NCBI GenBank assembly: GCA_900469475.1
Contig: UBXG01000016.1
Coordinates: forward strand, 283,977 to 347,976
DNA length: 64,000 nt
Source of the DNA: Hyphomicrobiales bacterium
GTDB taxonomy: Bacteria; Pseudomonadota; Alphaproteobacteria; Rhizobiales; Rhizobiaceae
Direction: 5' to 3'
In this document: positions 33,370 to 42,028 of the stretch, piece by piece
Layout: each line of letters opens with the position of its first letter
How positions within the stretch are numbered: position 1 is the stretch's first letter
The notes under the pieces: model-generated
Seen by the model: only the letters and a program-made list of their open reading frames with translations
Told to the model about the DNA's origin: nothing
The model's database searches: none
Translations under genes and position numbers: made by a program

Positions 33370-33843
33370 ATGAAAACAGGAAATACTGTCGCTGGCGAAA
33401 GATTTCTTGCGCTGACGAGCAAGATCGTCTCCGCCTACGTCCTTAACAATAAGCTCGCGATGAAAGATTTGTCGAGGCTCATTGCGGAAACTTATTCCGC
33501 ACTCGCAGGCTCCCAGCAACTTGTGTCGTCGGTAGCGCCGACGGAAAGATCTCAGAAGCCAGCAGTCCCGATCAAGAAATCCATCACGGATCATTATCTT
33601 GTGTGCCTGGAAGACGGTGGGAAATACAAATCCCTAAAACGGCACTTGAACAGCAAGTATGGTCTCACGCCCGAAGAATACCGAAGGAAATGGGGCTTGC
33701 CTGCGGACTATCCAATGGTGTGTGCCTCCTATGCCGCCGCAAGATCGACGCTGGCCAAGAAGGCTCTCCTTGGCCACGCCAAGAGCACGACCGAGATTCC
33801 TCCGGTGGTTGAGCCGCCCCGCCGGCAACGCAAGATCGGATAA
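33370..33843 (+). CDS. Ros/MucR-family transcriptional regulator with altered zinc site
   Basis: 157-residue MucR-family protein. The core DHYLVCLEDGGKYKSLKRHL, GLTPEEYRRKWGLPADYPMVCASYAAARS aligns with the Ros/MucR zinc-finger domain. The second cysteine is replaced (C-L-E-D instead of C-x2-C), as in several MucR proteins, and the second histidine is also missing (RHLNSKYG where others have RHLxTHH/Y). The N-terminal part (ALTSKIVSAYVLNNK) corresponds to the oligomerisation region. MucR proteins bridge AT-rich DNA and control exopolysaccharide, motility and symbiosis genes; this one is probably a paralogue, not the main MucR. Confidence 0.88.
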   Translation: MKTGNTVAGERFLALTSKIVSAYVLNNKLAMKDLSRLIAETYSALAGSQQLVSSVAPTERSQKPAVPIKKSITDHYLVCLEDGGKYKSLKRHLNSKYGLTPEEYRRKWGLPADYPMVCASYAAARSTLAKKALLGHAKSTTEIPPVVEPPRRQRKIG

Positions 33844-33846
33844 CCC

Positions 33847-33904
33847 CCGGCGCTTCGCCAGGCGCCGCGAGCGTGCGCTGCGTTTTTAAAGAGCGATCGC
33901 TCTT
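33847..33904. repeat. GC hairpin and perfect 16-bp palindrome between convergent genes
   Basis: CGGCGC...GCGCCG follows the mucR-like stop (about 33848-33867) and may terminate it. At 33889-33904 lies the perfect palindrome AAGAGCGATCGCTCTT. The rest of the 190-base gap to the MFS gene shows nothing recognisable. Confidence 0.45.
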
Positions 33905-34034
33905 GCGTGAGCAAATTCATCCCGGCTGCTGGCACATCGATAGAGCCGCCCTCTGCTGGCGAGCCCACATAAGATCCGTCCCGGCGCTTCAGCGCCCTCA
34001 CCCATCGCTCTGCAAGCGACAAGCACTCATTCCA

Positions 34035-35306
34035 TTATGGGGTTTCGATTGTCCTCGCATTGACGGTGATCGCGCGGCCGGCAAACCAGCCATTGATCGC
34101 AGCCCCGAGACCGAGCAGCACGAACAACACTGCGCACCAGGCAAAGCTTCCCGTCCAGCCATGAATCATGCCGACGACGAGCGGGCCGATTGCAGCGAGC
34201 AAATAACCCACGAATTGGGCCATGCCGGAGAGATGCGCGGCCACATGCGCATCAGGCGAACGCAACACAATGACCGTCAGCGCCACCGCGATCAATCCAC
34301 CCTGACCGATGCCTTGAAGCACGGCCCAGAACCAGACCGTCCAAAGCGGAGCGAAAAGCAGGCCCAGTAAGGCGATGACAGCGATCGCGCACAGGCTGAC
34401 GTTGATGGCGCGCTGATCCTTACCCTTAACGGCGATATGGGGGGCAACCAGACAGGCAGCCGCCTGCACCATAACCGAGGCAGATACGATGACACCAGCC
34501 GTCACGCCGTCGAGACCACGCTCACGCAGAATGGGCACGAGCCAGCCGAAGACGCAATAGGCGAGCGCCGATTGCAGCCCCATGAAAAGCGTCACCTGCC
34601 AGGCAATGCGGTCACGCCATAAACCGGTCACGCGAAAACCGGTACGTCGGGCCTGATTATGCATTCCGATCACCTGCGGCAACCAGAGAAGTCCGACTGC
34701 GAAGGCAGGCAGGGCCCAGATGGCGAGCGCGCCACCCAGCGAATCGCCGAGGGCATGTTCGACGGGAAGCGTGAACCCGGCTGCACTCGCAGCTCCCGCG
34801 CATAGCGCCATCGTATAGCAGCCCGTCATGAGCGCCGCTCTATCGGGGAAATCGCGCTTGACCACGCCCGGCAAGAGTACATTGCCGATAGCAATGCAGG
34901 CGCCGGCCAACGCGGTACCCAAGAACAGCAGCGAAATCGAGGAAAAGCCCCGCAGCGCCGTACCGAGCGCAAGAAGGAAAATGACGCCGAGCAGAACACG
35001 CTCGGTGCCCATGCGTTGTGCGAGCCCTGGCGCAAGTGGTGAAAACAGTCCCATGCAGATGACGGGCAAGGTCGTGAGAATGCTGGTGCCGAAGGCGGAG
35101 AGACCAAGTCCGGCCCGTATCTCCGGCAAAAGTGTCGACGCGCTGGAAAAGACCGGCCTGAAGTTGAAAGCGATAAGCACAAGGCTCGCACCCAGCAGAA
35201 ACCTGCCGATCGGCGATTTGCCTCCATGCGGCAGCGGTGCCGGAATTTCATCGGCCTCGGCATCGATCAACTCGACCGAGGCGGGATTTTGCGAGGGCAT
35301 GGTCAT
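34035..35306 (-). CDS. MFS transporter, CynX/NimT type
   Basis: 423-residue, 12-span major facilitator. The N-terminal span LVLIAFNFRPVFSSASTLLPEIRAGLGLS is characteristic of the CynX/NimT branch (cyanate, 2-nitroimidazole transporters), followed by TSILTTLPVICMGLFSPLAP. The substrate is unknown, often a small organic compound exported under FCD-type GntR control. Its start overlaps the stop of the GntR gene (ATGA), so they form a two-gene operon. Confidence 0.88.
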   Translation of the reverse strand: MTMPSQNPASVELIDAEADEIPAPLPHGGKSPIGRFLLGASLVLIAFNFRPVFSSASTLLPEIRAGLGLSAFGTSILTTLPVICMGLFSPLAPGLAQRMGTERVLLGVIFLLALGTALRGFSSISLLFLGTALAGACIAIGNVLLPGVVKRDFPDRAALMTGCYTMALCAGAASAAGFTLPVEHALGDSLGGALAIWALPAFAVGLLWLPQVIGMHNQARRTGFRVTGLWRDRIAWQVTLFMGLQSALAYCVFGWLVPILRERGLDGVTAGVIVSASVMVQAAACLVAPHIAVKGKDQRAINVSLCAIAVIALLGLLFAPLWTVWFWAVLQGIGQGGLIAVALTVIVLRSPDAHVAAHLSGMAQFVGYLLAAIGPLVVGMIHGWTGSFAWCAVLFVLLGLGAAINGWFAGRAITVNARTIETP

Positions 35307-35980
35307 GACATAAGCAGCCGATCAAGAGTAGCGACGATGGGGGCCATGAAGTGGCGCACGGCTCTGTCGGCCGCTTCGGGGCTGCCGCTTTCGATGGCAT
35401 CGACGATGGCGATATGCGCCTGCATATCCGGCTCGGGAATATCCTCACCGAGCGTCGCCTCGATGGTTTCGGCGATCGAGAAAGAGAAGAACTCGTAGAT
35501 TTCGATCATGGCCCTGTTCTGCGAAGCTGCGACGACCGCCCTGTGAAAGGCAAGATCGCGCTCGACGAACGCGGCCTTATCGCCGCCCGTATAATTACCG
35601 CGGGCAACCAGCAAGGCACGCAACTGTGAAACGACGTCCGATGAGTGGCGTAGCGCGGCAAGCCGTGCGGCCTCGACCTCCAGCGCAAGCCGGGCTTCGA
35701 ACTGATCCCTCAATCCAGCGCGACGCGCCATATCCAGGGGGAGGTTGACATCCTTGTTAGACCGAACATAGGTCCCGGATCCCTGCCGAGTCTCGAGATA
35801 ACCCTGAGACGCCAGCACCCTCACCGCCTCGCGGATCGTACCGCGGCTGACCGACAGCATGGATGAAAGGGAGGCTTCGTTCGGCAGCTTTTCCCCGACC
35901 AGCCAACGTCGGGCGGTGATTTCGCTGCGGATTGCTTCAACGGCGGTATCCGCGAGCGTCGTTTTTATCAGAGCGCGCAT
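35303..35980 (-). CDS. GntR-family regulator, FadR/FCD subfamily
   Basis: 225 residues: N-terminal winged helix (ARRWLVGEKLPNEASLSSMLSVSRGTIREAVRVLASQGYLETRQGSGTYV, landmarks LPNEASLSSML and RGTIREAVRVL) and C-terminal FCD ligand domain (FVERDLAFHRAVVAAS, with metal-binding histidines). Transcribed with the downstream MFS gene. A perfect palindrome 16 bases upstream of its start is the likely autoregulatory operator. Confidence 0.9.
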   Translation of the reverse strand: MRALIKTTLADTAVEAIRSEITARRWLVGEKLPNEASLSSMLSVSRGTIREAVRVLASQGYLETRQGSGTYVRSNKDVNLPLDMARRAGLRDQFEARLALEVEAARLAALRHSSDVVSQLRALLVARGNYTGGDKAAFVERDLAFHRAVVAASQNRAMIEIYEFFSFSIAETIEATLGEDIPEPDMQAHIAIVDAIESGSPEAADRAVRHFMAPIVATLDRLLMS

Positions 35981-35995
35981 GGCTGAACCTTCATC

Positions 35996-36012
35996 AAGTC
36001 ATCGGATGACTT
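35996..36012. promoter_or_regulatory. GntR operator candidate
   Basis: Perfect palindrome AAGTCATC-G-GATGACTT, 17 bp, directly upstream of the GntR/MFS operon. Size and symmetry fit FadR-subfamily sites. Confidence 0.7.
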
Positions 36013-36069
36013 TATCACTTAGGCAATGCTCGATGCGTCGTCAATGATTTTCACCAGACGAACGACCGC

Positions 36070-37272
36070 CTAGCTATGCCGCCTCACCCTTTCGAAGAAA
36101 AGCAGCAAGCCGAGCCCCAACAAACCGGCGGCGGCGCCGATAAGCGCCGTTCCGGAATAATTACTGACGGCTGTGCCGATGGCGAAAAGAAGAGCGCTGA
36201 GACCTGCGCTCAGAAAGATATTGACCGAGATCAGGGCGCTGCCCAAACCCGGGCGCTCGGCAATCAGATCCTGCAGGTAGGTGATCGGAATACTGATCAG
36301 GGCAGCCGCCCCGACCCCGCTGATGAGGGTCAGCGCATAGACATGCCAGGGCGCAGACGCCAATCCGAGCAGGACCAGATAGACGATATAGATCACCGTA
36401 CCGATCGCCAGCGCGACGACGTGGCTCATAATCCGCTGCGCCCGTCCCCAAACGACGATGAAGATGATTTCGAGAAGGGCAACGATCCCGACCAGAATGC
36501 CGATATCAGTCACGGTTCCGTGTGCCGCACCGGTGACGATAAGCGGCAGGATGGCGCCGTTGACATGCAGCGTGCTGCTGATCAGCGCGACGGCGATCAG
36601 GCGCAGGAAGACAGGCGGAGAGATGACCTCGCCCAGCGCGGCAAGATAGGAAAGATGATGGGCAGCAGCCTTGTCTATGCCATCCTGGCGCGGCAGGAAA
36701 ATCGCGATCAATCCAAAACAGGCGATGCAGGCGAGACCGGCGAACAAATAGGCCGGCAGCATGCTCGCCGAGTTTGCAAGCAGCGCTCCGGTTATGCCGG
36801 GAACCAGCACCCAGGAAAGGGAGATCATCGCACGCACGCCTGAATTGACCGTGGCGATATCGTTGCGCTCCATTCCCCTCGTCGCAACGCGGACATTGGC
36901 AAAGAGCAGCGAGTTGAGCGAGCCGTAGATCGGCAGGAAGAACAAGGCGCTGAGCACGAAAGTCGCCTGTGCCGGAACGACATAGACGGCGCCATAACCC
37001 AGCACGCCGAAAGTGGCGACCGTCAGCATCATAACCCGATATTGACCGAGCCTGTCGGCCAGATTTCCAAGCAGGATACTGACGACGACATTCACCGCAG
37101 CCGCGCAGAAGATCAGCGTCGAATAGAGCCCGTTACTGAGGCCGAGTTCGCGGATGCCGACGACCGATTGATAGGGCGAGGTCGCTGCTCCGGCAAAACC
37201 GAAGGCAAAAATCGCAAGCATGCTCACCCGGATGGTCGGGTCGCGGAAAACGTCGGGAAGGAGACGGGTCAT
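36070..37272 (-). CDS. MFS transporter, sugar efflux (Set) type
   Basis: 400-residue, 12-span major facilitator. ALFFLPIYGSLNSLLFANVR, followed by GMERNDIATVNSGVRAMISLSWVLVPG, resembles the SetA/SetB sugar-efflux branch (key elements SLNSLLFA and RAMISLSWVLGP-like). Probably exports a sugar or sugar analogue. It lies 150 bases below the GntR gene at 37429 on the same strand and may be in its regulon. The ATG at 37272 has no strong ribosome site. Confidence 0.85.
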   Translation of the reverse strand: MTRLLPDVFRDPTIRVSMLAIFAFGFAGAATSPYQSVVGIRELGLSNGLYSTLIFCAAAVNVVVSILLGNLADRLGQYRVMMLTVATFGVLGYGAVYVVPAQATFVLSALFFLPIYGSLNSLLFANVRVATRGMERNDIATVNSGVRAMISLSWVLVPGITGALLANSASMLPAYLFAGLACIACFGLIAIFLPRQDGIDKAAAHHLSYLAALGEVISPPVFLRLIAVALISSTLHVNGAILPLIVTGAAHGTVTDIGILVGIVALLEIIFIVVWGRAQRIMSHVVALAIGTVIYIVYLVLLGLASAPWHVYALTLISGVGAAALISIPITYLQDLIAERPGLGSALISVNIFLSAGLSALLFAIGTAVSNYSGTALIGAAAGLLGLGLLLFFERVRRHS

Positions 37273-37428
37273 TGGCGGGGTCGGGTATGTTGCAAATTAC
37301 GCCTTTATCCGAGGCGCTGGATATCCTTCCGTCAAAGCTGATCAAGACGCAAATGATTGCAGCGCGCTTGACCTCCTCAGACGCGGATTGTCCACATCAT
37401 TCATCATATCAATGGTGGCAATTGGGCG

Positions 37429-38121
37429 TCAGCCAGGCATCGCGCGCGAATAGGCGGCCAAAATAAAGCGTTCGGCGTGAAACAGATATTTCTCCAGCGC
37501 GGCGGCGGCACTCGCCGGCGCCCCCTCCTCCAGATGCGCAAGAATGGTCGCGTTCTGGCCGACATAGGGTGCGTGCAGATATTCGGGATCACGGATCAGC
37601 CCAAAGACGAGGCGCAGCTCCAGCGAGATCTGCGCATAGAAAGCCGAAAGCCTGGGACTGTCGGCAAGCTCGACGATCGCCGCATGAAAGGCGATATCGG
37701 CGCTGCCGACCTCCAGCCATTCGCCACGCTCACGATGCTGGACGGCAGCATCGATGGCGGCACGCATCTTGTCGACGCTTGGGTGGCGGTGATGTGCATT
37801 GGCGAGTGCCGAGCACTCGATCAGCCGGCGAATCTGGAAGATATCCATGATCGTCGAAATGCTCGGCGTGGAAACGAAGACGCCGCGATTGGCCTCGTGG
37901 CGCAGCACGCCCTCTTTCGTCAGCAGCCGGAAAACCTCGCGCAGCGTATTGCGCGAGACCTGCAACTCCTCGCAAAGAGCCGCCTCCGATAAATGGCTGC
38001 CGGGCGAGAGCGTGCCGCTGATCACGCGCTCTCGGATGCGGGCGGCGGTCAGTTCTGCAACCGTCTGCCCCGTCTCCGCGACGGTCGCCGGCTCGATGCT
38101 GGCAAGATTTGTCTGCTTCAT
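37429..38121 (-). CDS. GntR-family regulator, FCD subfamily
   Basis: 230 residues: winged helix (IRERVISGTLSPGSHLSEAALCEELQVSRNTLREVFRLLTKEG; landmarks LSEAALCEEL and RNTLREVFRLL) and FCD effector domain (SADIAFHAAIVELADSPRL, plus YLFHAERFIL). The ATG at 38121 is preceded by GGAGAG and preferred over the one at 38142. It is divergent from the peptide ABC transporter operon, with a perfect palindrome between them, so it probably regulates that operon. Confidence 0.9.
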   Translation of the reverse strand: MKQTNLASIEPATVAETGQTVAELTAARIRERVISGTLSPGSHLSEAALCEELQVSRNTLREVFRLLTKEGVLRHEANRGVFVSTPSISTIMDIFQIRRLIECSALANAHHRHPSVDKMRAAIDAAVQHRERGEWLEVGSADIAFHAAIVELADSPRLSAFYAQISLELRLVFGLIRDPEYLHAPYVGQNATILAHLEEGAPASAAAALEKYLFHAERFILAAYSRAMPG

Positions 38122-38288
38122 TCGCTCTCCGAGCATCTGCATTCAATCGTCTCGAACGCCCGCAAATCAGGCGCCGGCTGGAAAGCGAGCGGGTATTCCG
38201 CTTGCCTGGGGCTGGCGACCTGTCGACGGCCAGATCCGGTGGAAGATTTTGCGCAGATTTGTCCCCATTTTTGATTGGCAATATGAAA

Positions 38289-38301
38289 ATTGTTGAACAA
38301 T
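38289..38301. promoter_or_regulatory. GntR operator candidate before the peptide transporter operon
   Basis: Perfect palindrome ATTGTT-G-AACAAT (13 bp) in the divergent region between the GntR gene and the transporter operon; TTGT-N-ACAA-type sites are common for FCD regulators. The rest of 38122-38434 is AT-rich and shows no gene. Confidence 0.65.
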
Positions 38302-38434
38302 ATAGACCAGATTGTCGTTTGATGCTATCTCACGGCCTAACAAATATAATGGGAACGTAGATACAGATGTTCATGAGACGCCTGTCTTGTAGAAAAACAT
38401 CGCCTGCTTTTGTCAGGCTGCAACAGGTGCCGGC

Positions 38435-38563
38435 ATGAGCATGCTGCGGTCCGAACTTGGTGGCGATCCCAGCGAGTGCGCCTGCATCATCGATGCAAAG
38501 AACAACGCGGCTATCATTCCGGATGCCATGAACGACCTGCCCAATACCGAGGTAAGCGCATGA
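38435..38563 (+). CDS. Possible 42-residue leader or remnant frame, coupled to the ABC gene
   Basis: A short frame MSMLRSELGGDPSECACIID... ending NDLPNTEVSA whose stop overlaps the ATPase start (ATGA). It reads like protein, but there is no clear ribosome site and no recognised family. It could be a translationally coupled leader peptide, or the leftover C terminus of a deleted upstream gene. Confidence 0.35.
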   Translation: MSMLRSELGGDPSECACIIDAKNNAAIIPDAMNDLPNTEVSA

Positions 38564-40386
38564 CCAAGGCCGCTGGCGACAACAAACCGCTTCTGTCCGT
38601 AACGGATCTGACTGTGCTGTTCGGCGAAAACCGCGTGGTCGAAGGGCTTTCATTTTCGGTCGAGCCCGGGCGAACGCTCGCAGTCGTCGGCGAATCCGGC
38701 TCCGGCAAATCCGTGACCTCGCTTTCGGTCATGCGTCTTGCCGATATGATGGGCGCGCGCTTCGAGACGGGCAGCATCCTCTTCAACGGCAAGGACCTGC
38801 TGAAGCTCTCGCAGAAGGATATGCGCGCAGTTCGCGGCAAGGAGATCGCCATGATCTTCCAGGAGCCGATGACCTCCCTTAATCCCGTCTTCACCATCGG
38901 CGACCAGATCTGCGAAGTCCTTCTTCTTCATGAGAAACTCGGCAAATCCGCCGCAATGGCGGAAGCCCGTCGCCTTCTGGAGATGGTACGCCTGCCGGAT
39001 GCGGCCGCCCTTTTGAACCGCTATCCGCATCAGCTTTCCGGCGGCATGCGCCAGCGCGTCATGATCGCCATGGCGCTTGCCTGCCGTCCGAAGCTGTTGA
39101 TTGCCGATGAGCCGACGACGGCGCTCGACGTGACCATCCAGGCGCAGATTCTCAACATCATGCGGGACCTGCAGAAGGATCTCGGCATGGGTATGATCTT
39201 CATCACCCACGACATGGGCGTGGTTGCCGAGATGGCTGATGATGTCGTGGTCATGTGGAAGGGCAAGAAGGTCGAAGAGGGTCCGGTTCGCGAGATATTC
39301 GCCAATCCGAAACACCCTTATACGAAGGCACTTCTCGCCGCAGTGCCTAAGCTTGGCAGCATGACCGGTCAGGATTTTCCGAAACGCCTGCCGCTGACCG
39401 TGCTCGACGGCGGTGAGCCGAAGATCGTCGGTGAAGAACGGGTCCAGAATACTGCCCGCTACGACCAGCAGCCGCTCCTGTCGGTGCGCGATCTCTTCGT
39501 GCGCTTCGATATCAAGAAGAACATATTCGGTCAGGTCACGCATCGCTGCAGTGCCGTCCAGAAGGTCGCTTTCGACATACATCCCGGCGAGACGCTGGCC
39601 CTCGTCGGCGAATCCGGCTCCGGCAAGTCAACGATCGGCCGCACCATCCAGCAATTGCAGAAAGCGCGCTCCGGCGAAATCACCTTCAATGGCAAGAGCT
39701 TTGCCGCCATGTCGGCGCTGGAGCGTTTCCGCCTGCGCCGCGATGTGCAGTATATCTTCCAGGACCCCTTCGCTTCGCTCGACCCGCGTAAGACTGTGGG
39801 ATTCTCGATTGCAGAACCGATCAACACGCATGGCATCATCACCGGATCGAAGGCGGTTCGCCGCCGGGTGGACGAGCTACTGGAACGCGTCGGGCTGACG
39901 TCAGCCCATGCCGATCGCTATCCGCACGAGTTTTCCGGCGGCCAGCGCCAGCGCGTCTGCATTGCCCGCGCCCTTGCCTCCGATCCGAAACTCATCATTG
40001 CCGATGAGGCGCTTTCCGCTCTCGATGTTTCGATCCAGGCCCAGATCATCAATCTCTTGATGGATCTCCAGGCCGAACGGGGGCTCGCCTATCTGTTCAT
40101 CAGCCATGACATGGCTGTCGTGGAGAAGATCAGCCACCGCGTCGCTGTCCTTTATCTCGGCCAGATCATGGAGATCGGCAGCCGGCGGCAGGTCTTTGAA
40201 ACGCCGATGCACCCCTATACGCAGCGCCTGATTTCGGCCGTGCCGATCGCCGACCCGACGCAGGAGCGCAGAACCGCGCTTATCGAGGGCGAGATCCCCA
40301 ATCCGGTCCGTCGCGTCGGCGACGAACCGCTGATCCTGGCTCACGAAGAAATCACCTCAGGCCATTTCATCGCCAAGAGCGCCTGA
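38560..40386 (+). CDS. Fused double ATP-binding protein of a dipeptide/oligopeptide-type ABC importer
   Basis: 608 residues with two complete ABC domains, the DppD and DppF equivalents in one chain (GsiA-like). First domain: Walker A GESGSGKS (about residue 44), signature LSGGMRQR, Walker B LLIADEPTTALD. Second: GESGSGKS (about residue 350), FSGGQRQR, LIIADEALSALD (E in the usual place, but P replaced by A after it). The HPYTKALL and HPYTQRLI tails after each domain are typical of the oligopeptide group. The ATG at 38560 is chosen over 38410 because GAGGTAAGC precedes it. Confidence 0.93.
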   Translation: MTKAAGDNKPLLSVTDLTVLFGENRVVEGLSFSVEPGRTLAVVGESGSGKSVTSLSVMRLADMMGARFETGSILFNGKDLLKLSQKDMRAVRGKEIAMIFQEPMTSLNPVFTIGDQICEVLLLHEKLGKSAAMAEARRLLEMVRLPDAAALLNRYPHQLSGGMRQRVMIAMALACRPKLLIADEPTTALDVTIQAQILNIMRDLQKDLGMGMIFITHDMGVVAEMADDVVVMWKGKKVEEGPVREIFANPKHPYTKALLAAVPKLGSMTGQDFPKRLPLTVLDGGEPKIVGEERVQNTARYDQQPLLSVRDLFVRFDIKKNIFGQVTHRCSAVQKVAFDIHPGETLALVGESGSGKSTIGRTIQQLQKARSGEITFNGKSFAAMSALERFRLRRDVQYIFQDPFASLDPRKTVGFSIAEPINTHGIITGSKAVRRRVDELLERVGLTSAHADRYPHEFSGGQRQRVCIARALASDPKLIIADEALSALDVSIQAQIINLLMDLQAERGLAYLFISHDMAVVEKISHRVAVLYLGQIMEIGSRRQVFETPMHPYTQRLISAVPIADPTQERRTALIEGEIPNPVRRVGDEPLILAHEEITSGHFIAKSA

Positions 40387-40430
40387 ACGACCGCCAACCA
40401 TCGCATCGATCTGAAGAGGAAACAGGTTCA

Positions 40431-41966
40431 ATGAGAAGAATGAAATGGGGACTGAAAACGGCTCTGACGGCACTCGTCCTGTCGGGCGTCGCGATTAACG
40501 CCTCGCCGGCGCTGGCCGCGGGCAAGCTGACGGTGTCGTCGTCGCAGGATCCCGGCAGCTGGGACCCGATCGACACCTTCCTGGTGGCATGGGCCGCTGT
40601 TTCGACCAACATCTTCGACGGCCTCACCTATCGCGGGCCCGATCTCAAGCTGGTGCCGGGGCTTGCCGAATCCTGGGAAGAACTGGATCAAGGCAAGCGC
40701 ATCCGCTTCAAGCTGCGTCATAACGTGAAGTTCCATGACGGCGAGCCCTTCAATGCAGAAGCGGTGAAGTTTACTTTCGATCGCCTGCTCGGAGAACAGG
40801 GCGCCAAGGGACCGCAGCGCTCGAACTACACGGCGATCGAAAGCGTCGACATCATCGACGACTACACGGTCGACATGAAGCTGAAGACGCCTGACCCCGT
40901 GCTGCTGACGAAGCTTGCCGGCTATGGCGCCATGATCGTTCCGCCGAAATACATCAAGGAAAAGGGCGAGGATTATTTCAACCTCAACCCGGTCGGCACC
41001 GGCGCCTTCAAGTTCGTTTCCTATACGCCGAAGGTGAACATCAAGCTCGAAGCCAATCCGGATTACTGGGGCGGCGCGCCGAAGCTTTCGGAGCTCGAAT
41101 ACCGCTTCATCAGCGAGCCGGCGACGGCCGTTGCCGAGCTTCAGGCCGGCCGCGTCGATCTCGTCATCCCGCCGACCATTCCGATCGGGATGCTGCCGGT
41201 CATCCAGGGCGATTCCAAGCTGGAAATCGCCAGCGTTCCAGGCCCAACGGTCGATGCGCTGCGCTTCAACACCCGCGACGGCATCACCGCCGATCCGCGC
41301 GTGCGCAAGGCGATCATCATGGCCGTTGACCGTGACACGATCGTGAAGTCGATCCTCGCTGGCCAGGGCACAGAAATCGTCAGCTTCCAGAATTCTCTGT
41401 CCTTCGGCTACGATGCCGATCTGAAGCCGCTTCCCTATGATCCGGCAGGCGCCAAGAAGCTGCTCGCCGAAGCCGGCGTGAAGCCGGGCGCGGCATTGCA
41501 GATTGACATTCGGGGCAACGACGCGACGATGAACGAGGTGGCGCAGGTCGTAGCAAGCTATCTGCAGATGGTCGGCCTCACCGCAACCATCAAGCCCTAT
41601 GAAACCAACGTTCTGCTGAACGATATCATCCCGCAGGGCAAGACCGGCGCGATGTTCCAGCAGAAATGGGGCGGCTGGACCTTCGACTACGACAACACCG
41701 CCTATTCGATGTACCACTCCGGCGAAAAGTGGAATCCGTACGAAAAGGATGCGACGCTGGACAAGCTGTTGGAATCGCAGCGCCCGCTCACCGAGCGCGC
41801 CGAGCGCGAAAAGGTGCTGAAGGACATCGGCAAATATGTCGCCGACAAGGCGCTCGAACTGCCGCTCTACAACAGCAACGCGATCTACGGCGTCAGCAAG
41901 CGCGTCAAGGGCTTCGTGCCCGCTCCCGATACCCGCATCAAGTTGAACGAAGTCACCGTCGACTAA
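40431..41966 (+). CDS. Periplasmic solute-binding protein, family 5 (peptide type)
   Basis: 511 residues with a Sec signal peptide (KTALTALVLSGVAINASPALA, cleavage after ALA about residue 29) and the SBP_bac_5 core: PGLAESWEELDQGKRIRFKLRHNVKFHDGEPFNAEAVKFTFDR (landmarks LAESWE, KFHDGEPFNAEAV) and RKAIIMAVDRDTIV. Binds the peptide or related ligand for import. Followed by a strong hairpin that would keep its mRNA level above that of the permease genes. Confidence 0.94.
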   Translation: MRRMKWGLKTALTALVLSGVAINASPALAAGKLTVSSSQDPGSWDPIDTFLVAWAAVSTNIFDGLTYRGPDLKLVPGLAESWEELDQGKRIRFKLRHNVKFHDGEPFNAEAVKFTFDRLLGEQGAKGPQRSNYTAIESVDIIDDYTVDMKLKTPDPVLLTKLAGYGAMIVPPKYIKEKGEDYFNLNPVGTGAFKFVSYTPKVNIKLEANPDYWGGAPKLSELEYRFISEPATAVAELQAGRVDLVIPPTIPIGMLPVIQGDSKLEIASVPGPTVDALRFNTRDGITADPRVRKAIIMAVDRDTIVKSILAGQGTEIVSFQNSLSFGYDADLKPLPYDPAGAKKLLAEAGVKPGAALQIDIRGNDATMNEVAQVVASYLQMVGLTATIKPYETNVLLNDIIPQGKTGAMFQQKWGGWTFDYDNTAYSMYHSGEKWNPYEKDATLDKLLESQRPLTERAEREKVLKDIGKYVADKALELPLYNSNAIYGVSKRVKGFVPAPDTRIKLNEVTVD

Positions 41967-41976
41967 TCATTAAGCA

Positions 41977-42003
41977 GACGCCGCCGGCTCGGTCGGCGGC
42001 GTC
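41977..42003 (+). terminator. Intercistronic hairpin after the binding-protein gene
   Basis: Perfect 10-bp stem GACGCCGCCG (41977-41986) / CGGCGGCGTC (41994-42003), seven-base loop, no U-run. The usual mRNA-stabilising position behind an SBP gene. Confidence 0.6.
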
Positions 42004-42028
42004 ACTAGAAAGCTCTTAGGGTAAGAAC

